Below are positions 33,957 to 43,070 of a stretch of 64,000 nt of DNA, piece after piece. The notes beneath the pieces were generated by a model. The model made no database searches. It had not been told where the DNA came from and saw nothing but the letters and a program-made list of their open reading frames with translations. The translations under genes were made by a program, and so were the position numbers. This stretch comes from CALJFL01 sp963669435 (lineage in GTDB: Bacteria; Pseudomonadota; Gammaproteobacteria; Pseudomonadales; Halieaceae), in contig OY770025.1 in the NCBI GenBank assembly GCA_963669435.1, positions 1,240,001 through 1,304,000 on the forward strand, given 5' to 3'. The number at the start of each line of letters is the position of its first letter. Within the stretch, counting starts at the first letter, position 1.

Positions 33957-34220
33957 CTAAATCACACAGTGCTTGGCGTAGCTCTTGGTCTCATCGTTGG
34001 TCCAGTCGCCTTTATCTTTATCTTTGAGGCCGGCGCACCAATCTTCGGAGCCAATTGTCTGACTGTCCAACAGGCAGTGCTTGCCATAGGTCATTGCTTC
34101 ATCGGCAGTCCAATCACCCTTGCCCTTTTCCTTCATCGTCTTGCACCAGGCCTCACTGCCTGGCTCTGCACTACAGGCAGCGAGTAAGACAATGGCAGCG
34201 GACACTAGTACTAATCTCAT
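33957..34220 (-). CDS. Small lipoprotein with tandem DUF3012 repeats
   Basis: An 87-residue lipoprotein. The lipobox is LLAACS with the acylated Cys at about residue 16. Two copies of the ~30-residue DUF3012 motif follow: WCKTMKEKGKGDWTADEA---GKHCLL and WCAGLKDKDKGDWTNDET---AKHCVI. Each has two Cys, a KGDWT core and a KHC ending. Family members are usually a single copy. Function is unknown. Confidence 0.82.
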   Translation of the reverse strand: MRLVLVSAAIVLLAACSAEPGSEAWCKTMKEKGKGDWTADEAMTYGKHCLLDSQTIGSEDWCAGLKDKDKGDWTNDETKSYAKHCVI

Positions 34221-34450
34221 GTTATTCCCCTATTGGATTGCTTTAACCAGAGTATTGCAGCTGCGTGGTACGTTCGCCAATACAGGGACGTGTATCTGAG
34301 TGTCACCGCGCACCGATGGTTGCCCATTTTTGGAATCTCGGGCTAAGCTATGGATGGCGCCATGGTGCGCCAGTTACCGCTGTTTCGCACAATAAGATCG
34401 AATCGGCGGAAAGCAAGAAGATAAGAAAACTAAACTTAATGGAGTATCTA

Positions 34451-36028
34451 ATGGTTGAGGAACGCGCGCTAAAGCCAGGGCAGTTTACCTACCATGCAAA
34501 TGGCTTGCGATTGATGGCAATCCTGTTCATGACACTCCTTATCGGGGCATGCTCTGGGGCTTCGCTGAAAACTGACATAGCACCGCGCGATACGATGGTT
34601 GCACTCCCTCCGGCGACCAGTGGAACCCTGGCAGATATCGCCGCAGAGATTACGGCCGTGCACGGCGAAGATCATTCTGGCTTTCACGTGTTGGACGGCA
34701 GTGCAGAGGGACTGAACTGGCGACTGGCGCTCATTGATTCGGCCACCACCTCGCTGGATATCCAAACCTACCTCTGGTACCCGGACTACAGTGGGCGGCT
34801 ACTGCTGGAGCGGGCCGTTGCAGCCGCAGAGCGCGGAGTGAAAGTGCGGATGATTGTCGATGATCTGATCCTACAGGGGCACGACCAGTTGATTGCCAAT
34901 TTGCACGCGGCGCCCAATATAGAGTTCGGTATTTTTAATCCCTGGGAAGATCGCAGCTCTCTGCTGAACCGCGCTGGAGAAATGCTGGCCCGCCTGGAGC
35001 GCCTTAATACACGCATGCATGACAAGCTGATGATTGCCGATGGTCGCGCGGCAGTCATCGGCGGACGCAACATCGGCGACCACTACTTTGGTTTGCACGA
35101 AACCTATAACTTCCACGATACCGACCTGCTGGGCATCGGCGCCATCGCCCTGGAAGCCAATGAGATGTTCGATCACTTCTGGAACAGCGAATGGGTCGCC
35201 ACTGGAGACGCACTGAGCACCGAACCAGACCGAGAGATCGCACGCCAGCAGCGGGCAAAGGTGAAAGAAGTAATTGCCAATGCACCCGCGCTGGCATCGT
35301 TCTCCCGCGAACCCAAGGACTGGACCAACGAATTTGAAGTGTTGCGGGGAAAGCTCCGCGCCGGGCGCAGCAAACTGGTTTATGACGAGGCCGCCCAGGA
35401 GCAGATTTCTCAAAAAATGGCTGGCAGCATGTTCAACTTCTTCAATATCGCAGAACAAGAGTTGCTGATTCAAAATGCCTACGTTATCCCTGGAGAGAGG
35501 TCGCTGAATTTTATCCGCAAGAAGATCGATAGCGGCGTCAACATACGCATACTGACCAACTCCCTCGAGTCGCATGATGTACCGGCGGTGAACAGTCACT
35601 ACGAGCCCTGGCGGGATGACCTGGTTGAAGCCGGGGTTGATCTCTGGGAGTTCAGGGCAGACCCGGCAATCCAGAGCACCATCATTGATGTATCACCAAT
35701 CAAGGCGGAATTCAGCGGCCTGCACAGCAAATGCGCGGTGGCTGATCGGCGCTATGTATTTATCGGGTCAATGAACCTGGACCCTCGTTCACACAGCATC
35801 AACACCGAAATGGGTGCGATGGTGGATTCGCCCGAACTCGCCGAAGACCTGGCGAAAATACTGGAAAGGAACATGAACGGCGCCAACGCCTGGCATGTTC
35901 AGCTCGATGAGGACGGTGAATTGTACTGGGAGAATGATGAAGTGCGCCTGGACGAGCAGCCATCCCGCGGCACCATGCAGGAAATTATGAACGTGTTGAT
36001 GAAGGTTGGGCCGAAGGATCAGTACTGA
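34451..36028 (+). CDS. Phospholipase D / cardiolipin-synthase-like lipoprotein
   Basis: A 525-residue protein with two HKD motifs: HDKLMIADGRAAVIGGRN and HSKCAVADRRYVFIGSMN, the pair needed for phosphatidyl transfer or phosphodiesterase action. A hydrophobic segment ending LLIGACSG looks like a lipobox (Cys near residue 34). The protein is therefore probably anchored to the outer face of a membrane. The frame extends to 34265, but ATG 34451 is preceded by GGAG at the right spacing. It resembles the exported PLD-like proteins of unknown substrate found in marine gammaproteobacteria more than canonical ClsA, which has N-terminal membrane spans. Confidence 0.88.
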   Translation: MVEERALKPGQFTYHANGLRLMAILFMTLLIGACSGASLKTDIAPRDTMVALPPATSGTLADIAAEITAVHGEDHSGFHVLDGSAEGLNWRLALIDSATTSLDIQTYLWYPDYSGRLLLERAVAAAERGVKVRMIVDDLILQGHDQLIANLHAAPNIEFGIFNPWEDRSSLLNRAGEMLARLERLNTRMHDKLMIADGRAAVIGGRNIGDHYFGLHETYNFHDTDLLGIGAIALEANEMFDHFWNSEWVATGDALSTEPDREIARQQRAKVKEVIANAPALASFSREPKDWTNEFEVLRGKLRAGRSKLVYDEAAQEQISQKMAGSMFNFFNIAEQELLIQNAYVIPGERSLNFIRKKIDSGVNIRILTNSLESHDVPAVNSHYEPWRDDLVEAGVDLWEFRADPAIQSTIIDVSPIKAEFSGLHSKCAVADRRYVFIGSMNLDPRSHSINTEMGAMVDSPELAEDLAKILERNMNGANAWHVQLDEDGELYWENDEVRLDEQPSRGTMQEIMNVLMKVGPKDQY

Positions 36029-36075
36029 TGTTGCACCCGGTTATCTGTAAAGGACCACCATAAAAGTCCGGGGAA

Positions 36076-37035
36076 TCAATCAACCTCCGGCGGTACCGTA
36101 TTGGCATACGCCTCCCAGGTGCCAATGGGGAAGCCGTCGTCCCAATCTGTGCAGGGCTCGAGAAACTCCGGGTGATGTCGCTCGGTAAATGCCAGCGTTT
36201 TTTCTGGTATATCGATGTATCCGGCATTACTTTTATGGGAATGCATGCGCCCAAAGAGCGTGCCCTCTATCTCGCTCTGCCCCATATGCATCCACGGCCA
36301 CCAGGGTGACAGCCTCGAGAAACCACAATGAAATCTGGCACAGGGATTATCGCGATCTTCCAGTTCGGCGAGATCCGCGCCAAAGGTAAAGTGTTCAGAC
36401 GGGTTGATAAAGTCGCCTGTACAGGCCTTTGGCCACTTGTCCCGGGTGACAGGGTTGCGATAACGATGCGTGTAGTCCCAGGCCAATGAAACCTGGTTTC
36501 CGAAACGCTGCCAGGGCAGAACAAACGGCACGGAGCCATCCTCACGAACGAGGGCCGTACCATCATTCATCAGGGTCGGGACATCATCGCCATCACCAAA
36601 CTGGAATCGGGGCATTTCTGGTGACAATTCACCGCGAATACGATCATTGAGAAAATTGAATACTTCTACGGTTTCACCGGTATACGGATTATCCCAGTGT
36701 TCGAGGATATCCCCGGAGGCAAGGTCCGTGAAATACCCGACCTCTTTGCCACGAAGCTGCACGTGGCCGTTGTCCAAAACCCTGGCCTGGAAATTGCCAA
36801 AGCCGGTATAGCCAAACAGGGGCCGCAGCCGATCCGTTCCCACCCTGCCAAACATCAGGCCATGAAATGCAGAATAGACCGGCGTGTCGGCGTACGTTGC
36901 CCACAATTTGCCGAAAGCATAGAGATTATCCAGTGGCTGGGTGAAATCCAGCGGGCGGGATGCCGCAGGAGAAGTCGGCTCGCCGCCACTTGCGCTGGTC
37001 CAGAATGGTTTTAGCAGATCCGGGGTTGTAGACAT
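36076..37035 (-). CDS. DUF1838-family protein
   Basis: A 319-residue protein with no signal peptide. It shows the DUF1838 pattern: LFGYTGFGNFQARVL, then EVGYFTDLASGDILEHWDNPYTGE, followed by VFNFLNDRIRGE, and a Trp-rich C-terminal half (SRLSPWWPWMHMGQSE). The biochemical role of the family is unknown. It stands 51 bases downstream of a Rieske oxygenase gene on the same strand, so it probably acts in the same pathway. Confidence 0.78.
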   Translation of the reverse strand: MSTTPDLLKPFWTSASGGEPTSPAASRPLDFTQPLDNLYAFGKLWATYADTPVYSAFHGLMFGRVGTDRLRPLFGYTGFGNFQARVLDNGHVQLRGKEVGYFTDLASGDILEHWDNPYTGETVEVFNFLNDRIRGELSPEMPRFQFGDGDDVPTLMNDGTALVREDGSVPFVLPWQRFGNQVSLAWDYTHRYRNPVTRDKWPKACTGDFINPSEHFTFGADLAELEDRDNPCARFHCGFSRLSPWWPWMHMGQSEIEGTLFGRMHSHKSNAGYIDIPEKTLAFTERHHPEFLEPCTDWDDGFPIGTWEAYANTVPPEVD

Positions 37036-37086
37036 AAGTACGATTACGATCTCAGGATCATCAAGCTAAACACATGGAGCATCACA

Positions 37087-38412
37087 CTAACCGCGACCGA
37101 GGTACCGGTCGAGAACCTGGTGGAAATGTCTCAACCGCAATTCCTGGTCTCCCAGGTACATACCGCGAAAACCATCGGAGTTTAGTCCGCGCTGGTTGAG
37201 TGCGACGTTATCAGCGTCCTGCTGCAGCACCTCCGTGACAATGGGTGCGACCGGTGCATCGACAATATCTTTATATTCTACCGGCCGCTCGAAACGCTTG
37301 TGTTCCCAGGGAAAAGATTGACCCTTCGGATAATGCACGAGCATAAACAGGTCGTAGTACATCTGGTTCGGGTTATCCGGGTGCGGGCGATAGCGAAAGG
37401 CGTTGATTCCCTCCGGAAACATATTGAGTACGAACCCAGGGAAAATAAAGTAGTGATAAACGTCTGTCAGCTGTTCATCGGTCATCGCCGCGTAAGGTGC
37501 CGTTAAGTCGCCATCGGCAGGAAGTGCCCGACTGTGTGCTATCTTGGCGCGCCACGCATCTTCCGGTTTTCCGTGGTAGTCGTCCGGATTCATCCCGTAG
37601 TAGCGCATCCACTCTTTTAACTCCTCATACAACTCACCGCCCTGGTAGGGGCTGCTGGTCGTGCCGTACTTGTTGATCATGCGACTGTGGCGGCCCATCA
37701 ATTCAATACGTGCTACCTCATCAGACCACTTGAGCATCTGCGGGTGTAAACCTCGAAAGTGGTAACTCTCGTTAAATGCATCTGCGGCCACTTTCCAGTT
37801 TGCATCCCACAGAAAACTCTTGTGCTCGAGGATGCGCATATCCTCCATACGATAAGGCGCGAGATGTTCGGGAATCTCACCCAGGAATGCCAACAAATCT
37901 TCATCGGGTTCACGCTCGAAGTGGAACCAGATAAAGCCTGCCCAGGTGTCGACAGTAATCGGCTCGAGATCCAGCGCACCACACTGCTTATCCTGCTCCG
38001 CGCAGGGAAACGTATCGCGTTGTGGAATGCCTTTTACTGTGCCGTCGAGATTGTAACTCCAGGCGTGGAAGCCACATTGAAAAAAAGCGTTGTTCCCGCT
38101 GCGACGGTCGGAGACAAGAATGTTTCCCCGGTGCTGGCAGACATTGTAAAAGCCACGAACCGCCCCATCTGCGTCACGCACAAACAGCAGGGACTCCTTA
38201 CCCAGTTCGTGCACCACGAAATCTCCCGGATTGGGGATCTCTTCCTCCCGCGGTCCCGGATTCCAGACCTTGCGCCATACCCGCTGCCACTCGAGCGTGT
38301 TATCGGCATCTCTGCGAAAGCGGTCCGCTGATACTCGCTCCGTGCCCAGGTCAGGCAGGGGAGTATCCGGGTCAATACCGGGGGTAAGAACAGGATCATT
38401 TTCTGCTGGCAT
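37087..38412 (-). CDS. Rieske non-heme iron oxygenase, alpha subunit (second)
   Basis: A 441-residue ring-hydroxylating oxygenase. The Rieske ligands are in CQHRGNIL and CGFHAWSYNLDG (about residues 91-113). The catalytic iron motif is DAFNESYHFRGLHP. It differs strongly from the enzyme at 29759-31141 and has no ferredoxin gene beside it. The C-terminal domain (FPEGINAFRYRPHPDNPNQM region) is typical of the family. Together with the downstream DUF1838 gene and the upstream amidotransferase-like gene it forms a same-strand set. The substrate is unknown. Confidence 0.92.
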   Translation of the reverse strand: MPAENDPVLTPGIDPDTPLPDLGTERVSADRFRRDADNTLEWQRVWRKVWNPGPREEEIPNPGDFVVHELGKESLLFVRDADGAVRGFYNVCQHRGNILVSDRRSGNNAFFQCGFHAWSYNLDGTVKGIPQRDTFPCAEQDKQCGALDLEPITVDTWAGFIWFHFEREPDEDLLAFLGEIPEHLAPYRMEDMRILEHKSFLWDANWKVAADAFNESYHFRGLHPQMLKWSDEVARIELMGRHSRMINKYGTTSSPYQGGELYEELKEWMRYYGMNPDDYHGKPEDAWRAKIAHSRALPADGDLTAPYAAMTDEQLTDVYHYFIFPGFVLNMFPEGINAFRYRPHPDNPNQMYYDLFMLVHYPKGQSFPWEHKRFERPVEYKDIVDAPVAPIVTEVLQQDADNVALNQRGLNSDGFRGMYLGDQELRLRHFHQVLDRYLGRG

Positions 38413-38609
38413 CCAGGCACCCGCTAATTATTATCACCGAAAAACCGTCAGCAGTGATTGTAACTAGGAGGAATTGAAAAGCCTAGCGTACCTGGCGCCT
38501 GCGCGCGCAGTTTGGGGAGGCAGTTTCGACATCATCCATTTCCAGGAGTCGATTCGCGGTATTCAGCGAGGATAATCCTGGTGAGGATTTCGCCAGCCTT
38601 AGGCCGACC

Positions 38610-40010
38610 CTACTCCTGCATTCCGTGATAGAGCAGCCGGATAAGCAAGCGCACCCCGTCGTTATCCTTTAACTCGGGATACCGTGGGCCTTCACGTTTG
38701 CCTATATCCCGGATATCGGCCATCAACTCCGGGTGGAATTGACAGGTAAAGGAGCGGCGGATGGTGTGCGTCTCCCAATCCTTGTAGTAGATGCAAGTGG
38801 TAGAGGCCTCGGTCCAGTTACTTTCATCAACCTGGGTCTGGCACAGAATCTCGATGGCATAAGGTAAGTTCAGTAACCAGGACAGCGGGCTTACCGCTAT
38901 CTGGTAGCGCAGGGGTACCACCGTGTCGTGCAACAGCTTATACGCCCAGTTGGCAAACAGCGCCGCCTCTTCATTAACCTCGTCGCCGTGAAACATTTCA
39001 ATACAGAGTTCCCGCTCCATTTTGAGCATGGTGTCGATAACACCTTCCAGTTCATCCGCAATTAGCGCGTGCGCGTCGTGCAATTCTCCCGGTATATGGT
39101 CAGTCACCGCGCGGCGTTGATAGGGCAATAACTGCCGCGTGCCGACCTCAAATTCTTCGTTCGGCGCTACCGCAAAGCGTGTGTCGTGCCAACCGGTGGC
39201 GATTGTCTCTCCACCTTTAATCACGGGCAGGTTTTCTCCTACCTCGGCAATCCTTGCACACACCCGTTGCAGGCTCTTCAGGCCCAAACCATCAGGATCC
39301 AACTGCAGCTGCGGCAAATTGGCGACCTCACGGACTGCGCGTTTGATCAGGCGAATATGGGAAGCGGCCGCCAACTGGTGACCGAGACAGATAAAGATAG
39401 CCGGCCCGCTGCCGGTCGAACGCCGCAACAACAACTGGTCCGTCAGCCCCAGGATATCTTCCAGACCGGCGTGCGACCCATCGAAACTCGCACTGTCATG
39501 TACCGAGGGGTTACCACCTTGCACAATGGTGGCAATACCCGCGTTCAGAACATTGGCCAATCGCTCCGGATTAGCTAAGCCGCTTTGCCAGACCGGGTAG
39601 AGAATAGAGTCCGCATCGGCGACCTGTTGCAATATATAGGCAATGTTCTTGGAGGCGCGCACCTCCTCACCCTGCAAGTTAATACCCACATTCTCCCAGG
39701 GTTCGATCACCGCCACGCTGTTGCGAAAAATCTCAGGCAAGCCGAGCAACAGGTCGAGTTCTTCCCTGCTGGCAATCACCTTTTCCAGCGGCGGGGCTAC
39801 GCCCCAATCAAACAGGCTGCCATCGACCAGGGCATCCCGGCCGGGGAAAGGTGTCGGTGAGGTTCGGTCATTGAGAAAGTAACCCAGCAGCGCGTGTACC
39901 GACTGGGGGCTGCTATCGTGCTGCCCCAGTATCCCCGGACGCAGACGCCAGCCAGTATGCTCGAGGGTTAACGCCCGGCTCTGTTGCGCCGACGCAGTGT
40001 CGGCAGTCAT
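38610..40010 (-). CDS. Orphan class I glutamine-amidotransferase-like protein
   Basis: A 466-residue protein I do not recognise as a named family. Two features point to a class I amidotransferase: the nucleophile elbow AIFICLGHQLAA with C208, and the H426-P-E428 dyad in CQFHPEL. Together these give a Cys-His-Glu triad with the usual spacing logic. The ~200 residues between them are far longer than in normal GATase domains, and the N-terminal 200 residues are also unusual. No synthetase domain is attached. It may cleave an amide or gamma-glutamyl compound, or the triad may be adapted. GGGGATAAGG precedes the ATG. It lies upstream of the Rieske and DUF1838 genes on the same strand, 197 bases away. 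Confidence 0.65.
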   Translation of the reverse strand: MTADTASAQQSRALTLEHTGWRLRPGILGQHDSSPQSVHALLGYFLNDRTSPTPFPGRDALVDGSLFDWGVAPPLEKVIASREELDLLLGLPEIFRNSVAVIEPWENVGINLQGEEVRASKNIAYILQQVADADSILYPVWQSGLANPERLANVLNAGIATIVQGGNPSVHDSASFDGSHAGLEDILGLTDQLLLRRSTGSGPAIFICLGHQLAAASHIRLIKRAVREVANLPQLQLDPDGLGLKSLQRVCARIAEVGENLPVIKGGETIATGWHDTRFAVAPNEEFEVGTRQLLPYQRRAVTDHIPGELHDAHALIADELEGVIDTMLKMERELCIEMFHGDEVNEEAALFANWAYKLLHDTVVPLRYQIAVSPLSWLLNLPYAIEILCQTQVDESNWTEASTTCIYYKDWETHTIRRSFTCQFHPELMADIRDIGKREGPRYPELKDNDGVRLLIRLLYHGMQE

Positions 40011-40626
40011 ACCTTATCCCCGTAAACTGCCCACCTGGAACAAAAATACTCGTCTACGTGTTTCATTCAGTTTTCCCTGGCACCGCGCTTCAAATCTGTG
40101 CAAGTTTGAGAGGCGGATACGCCGCTTCGGCAACAAACAAACAAAATGCGTGCCAGTTCCCGAGAAGGTATCGGTAGCCTCAATGTAAGGTATGAATAGG
40201 CGGTCTATCTTGGGTGGACAGGGCAGTGTATGCGCACCACTGCACAAAGATTGTGCGCGGAAAGGAATGAGCGCACCAAGTTGGGGTACAGCATCGAGCT
40301 CAGAGCAATTAGGTGAATAAAATCAATCGTAGACCCGGGAGTTGCTCAGGCGCAGGCATCACCTTTCATCTATGGTCGCTCAATCGCTCACAGCGCAACA
40401 CCGTGGCTACACCACTGTTAGTTTAGCAGTGAAATGTTACGGATTATGGAAGTCACCCGGTGATCTGACCCGCTAAATAAAATCATCATCCAAGCATCAC
40501 TGAAACATCACTTGACCGAAACGGGTTCGAAACACGGGAGCACTAATGTGCTTGTCTGGTGGCTGCGAACACTTCCTGTTGTGCGGCCTTTCTCGTAGAC
40601 ATATGCATCATTGGAGCACACCTCGT
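40011..40626. other. Long divergent intergenic region before phoX
   Basis: About 615 bases separate the leftward amidotransferase-like gene from phoX. Short open frames here (for example 40014-40247) have no ribosome site and look non-coding. The right part holds a three-copy direct repeat array (40484-40512). The phoX frame itself is open back to 40546, where GGGAG precedes an ATG. I see no RNA gene. Confidence 0.5.
40484..40512 (+). repeat. Pho-box-like direct repeats upstream of phoX
   Basis: CATCATC-caag-CATCACT-gaaa-CATCACT: three 7-base repeats with 4-base spacers, an 11-base period. PhoB sites have the same 7+4 architecture with CTGTCAT as the unit. Here only the TCAY core agrees, so the match is architectural. 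The array lies about 115 bases before the phoX start used here. Confidence 0.4.
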
Positions 40627-42630
40627 ATGACCTCAAAGGAGCCGTTGGATAACGCAACCATTCATGATCTTCAGGAAGATTCTCCCTCTAACACTTCAGG
40701 TAACCGACCTTTTACCGACGTCGCCGGGGTCTACGCCTCACGCCGTAAGGTGCTCAAGGGTGGCCTGACTTTCGCCGCAGCCAGTTTCTTTGCTGCCCCC
40801 ATGGCATTTGCCGCCAAGGGTGGCAAACCAGGGCCCAATGGGGCTGTGGGTCAGTTCAAACAAAACGGTTTGATTTCTTTTGACCCGGTACTGATCGCCG
40901 ATGGCTCCGGACCCGTGCCGGCGATTTCCGCCGACTATGACTACCAGGTACTGATTCCCTGGGGTACCGCTATTGAACCCGGCACATCCGACTACACCGG
41001 AAACCCGGTGACCCGGCCCACAGCTGCTGAACAGGCCAAGCAGATCGGCATAGGCCACGACGGCATGTGGTTCTTCCCGGACAACGGCAGCAATGAGCGA
41101 GGCGTACTGTGTATCAATCACGAATTCGGTCGCAATACGCACCTGAACCTCGCTTCCGATCTGGATGCAGTGGATCGAGGCAGTTCGTCACCCTCGCTGA
41201 TCCCTAACTCTCTGGAGGCCGTGCTGCGGTCGCAGAATGCGCACGGTGTAGGTGTAGTTGAGATCTATAACAACAGCGGCACCTGGGAACTGGACGTAGC
41301 AAGCAACAAGAATCGTCGTATTCACGTGAATACCCCCGTTGCCTTTAGCGGCCCCGTCGCAGCAGACCATCCACTACTGAATACTGGCGCACAGCCACGC
41401 GGTACCGTAAACAATTGCGCAAACGGCTATACACCCTGGGGCACCTATCTCACTTGCGAAGAGAACTTCAATGGCTACTTCGGGGACGAGTCCGCGGTTC
41501 TCGACCTGGGCGGCGAAAGCCCGGCCTGGATTGGCAGTTGGTCACCCACCGAAGAACAAGAGCGCTATGGCTTCAGCTCACGTGGCTTTGACTATGGATG
41601 GGAGCGGTTTGACCCACGCTTTGACCTGAGCCAGGCAAGTTCTCTGCAGGAAACCAACCGCTTTGGCTGGGTGGTTGAGATCGACCCGATGGCCCCCAAC
41701 AGTGCGCCGGTGAAACGCACAGCACTGGGACGCTTCAAGCACGAAGGTGTAGCGCTGACGGTAGGTCAGGGCGGCCGCGCGGTGGCCTACATGGGTGACG
41801 ACCAGCGCTTTGACTACATCTACAAGTTTGTATCTGACGACAACTGGCAGGCGATGCGGGCTCAGGGCAAGAGCCCGCTGGATCACGGCAAGCTCTACGC
41901 GGCGCGCTTCAATGACGACGGCAGTGGCGACTGGTTGGAACTGACCATTGCTAACCCGGCGCTAGACGCGCGCTTCAGTAGCCAGGAAGAAGTTCTGGTC
42001 TACGCTCGCATTGCAGCGGATATTGTCGGCGCGACACCGATGAATCGCCCCGAATGGACAACCGTGGCTCCCAACGGCGATGTGTACTGTGCGCTTACCA
42101 ACAACAGCCGACGTCAGCCAGAGCAAGAAGATTCCGCCAATCCACTGCAGGCCAACAGTGACGGCCACATCATCCGCTGGCACGACAGTGAGCAGCACAC
42201 CGGCACAACCTTCGACTGGGAAATCTTTATCATCTCAGACGACACGCAAGAAGACGGTGACGAGCGCACCTTTGGCGACCCGGATGGCCTGTGGGTTGAC
42301 CCGGACGGCAGGCTTTTCATACAGACCGACGGTGGCCAGAAAAAGGGGCTTAACAACCAGATGCTGGTCTGCAGCACCTTCGATGGACCGAATGATCCGA
42401 CAGATCCCGGCAAACTGGACGTGCGCCGCCTGTTCACGGGTGTAAGTAGCGACGAGATCACGGGTATCACCGTAACACCGGATCGCCGGATCATGTTCAT
42501 CAACACGCAGCATCCGGGCAACGGTGACCCCACTCGCACTAACTTCCCGGCGGCGACCGATGGCGTGACCATTCCGCGTGACTGCACCATTGTGATCACG
42601 CGCAAGGACGGTGGTATCATCGGTTCCTGA
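40627..42630 (+). CDS. phoX: PhoX-family phosphatase (DUF839), Tat-exported
   Basis: A 667-residue protein of the PhoX/DUF839 family, calcium- and iron-dependent phosphatases that release phosphate from organic esters in the periplasm. The twin-arginine signal is at residues 38-60 (SRRKVLKGGLTFAAASFF, cut before AKGG). Family segments include GRNTHLNL, then WGTYLTCEENFNGYFGDE, RFDYIYKFVSDD and CALTNNS. The n-region is long, as is usual for PhoX. The start is not certain: 40546 and 40603 are in-frame alternatives, and 40546 has the better ribosome site. A tatA gene follows 95 bases downstream beyond a terminator. Confidence 0.85.
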   Translation: MTSKEPLDNATIHDLQEDSPSNTSGNRPFTDVAGVYASRRKVLKGGLTFAAASFFAAPMAFAAKGGKPGPNGAVGQFKQNGLISFDPVLIADGSGPVPAISADYDYQVLIPWGTAIEPGTSDYTGNPVTRPTAAEQAKQIGIGHDGMWFFPDNGSNERGVLCINHEFGRNTHLNLASDLDAVDRGSSSPSLIPNSLEAVLRSQNAHGVGVVEIYNNSGTWELDVASNKNRRIHVNTPVAFSGPVAADHPLLNTGAQPRGTVNNCANGYTPWGTYLTCEENFNGYFGDESAVLDLGGESPAWIGSWSPTEEQERYGFSSRGFDYGWERFDPRFDLSQASSLQETNRFGWVVEIDPMAPNSAPVKRTALGRFKHEGVALTVGQGGRAVAYMGDDQRFDYIYKFVSDDNWQAMRAQGKSPLDHGKLYAARFNDDGSGDWLELTIANPALDARFSSQEEVLVYARIAADIVGATPMNRPEWTTVAPNGDVYCALTNNSRRQPEQEDSANPLQANSDGHIIRWHDSEQHTGTTFDWEIFIISDDTQEDGDERTFGDPDGLWVDPDGRLFIQTDGGQKKGLNNQMLVCSTFDGPNDPTDPGKLDVRRLFTGVSSDEITGITVTPDRRIMFINTQHPGNGDPTRTNFPAATDGVTIPRDCTIVITRKDGGIIGS

Positions 42631-42655
42631 TCTGAACGTTGTGTGCGTTATCCGA

Positions 42656-42681
42656 GGGCGCCGTTCGCGGCGCCCTTTTTT
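42656..42681 (+). terminator. Intrinsic terminator after phoX
   Basis: GGGCGCCG pairs with CGGCGCCC around a TTCG tetraloop, followed by TTTTTT. It lies 25 bases behind the phoX stop and before tatA, so tatA may have its own promoter or depend on readthrough. Confidence 0.92.
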
Positions 42682-42725
42682 GTTTTACGAGATTTTTCGA
42701 TTTACCAAAGGACGGAGAAAATACT

Positions 42726-42932
42726 ATGGGTATTGGTGGAATTGGTATCTGGCAACTGCTTATCATCCTGCTGATCGTGATTATGCTGTTTGGCAGCAAA
42801 CGCCTGGGTTCACTGGGTAGTGACCTGGGGTCCGCGATTAAGGGCTTTCGCAAGAACGTAACCGAAACGCCTGATAATGCAGACAACAGTGTTGCAACGG
42901 CAGAAGTAGAAGATACTGCAAAGGCAAGCTAG
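42726..42932 (+). CDS. tatA: Twin-arginine translocase subunit TatA
   Basis: A 68-residue protein. A short N-terminal membrane segment (IWQLLIILLIVIMLFG, residues 8-23) is followed by the hinge-amphipathic helix FGSKRLGSLGSDLGSAIKGFRK, the hallmark of TatA/E, and a charged tail. The frame is open to 42639, but ATG 42726 has GGAG upstream and starts the conserved sequence. No tatB or tatC is next to it. Placement behind a Tat-exported phosphatase suggests a dedicated or extra translocase pore subunit. Confidence 0.92.
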   Translation: MGIGGIGIWQLLIILLIVIMLFGSKRLGSLGSDLGSAIKGFRKNVTETPDNADNSVATAEVEDTAKAS

Positions 42933-43070
42933 CCCCTTTCACCTGACTACTTTAGAACCGACGTCCACCTGCTTGCTTTCGGCGGACGTGCGGTCAATGC
43001 CTCCCCCTCACCAACATTCCTTTAACGGACAGGCATACAAGTCGCTTCCGAGCGATTAAACTCCTGTTCG

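Noticed and set aside
40014..40247. Short leftward frame in the phoX upstream region
   Set aside because: No ribosome site, no recognisable protein features, and it overlaps the probable promoter area.
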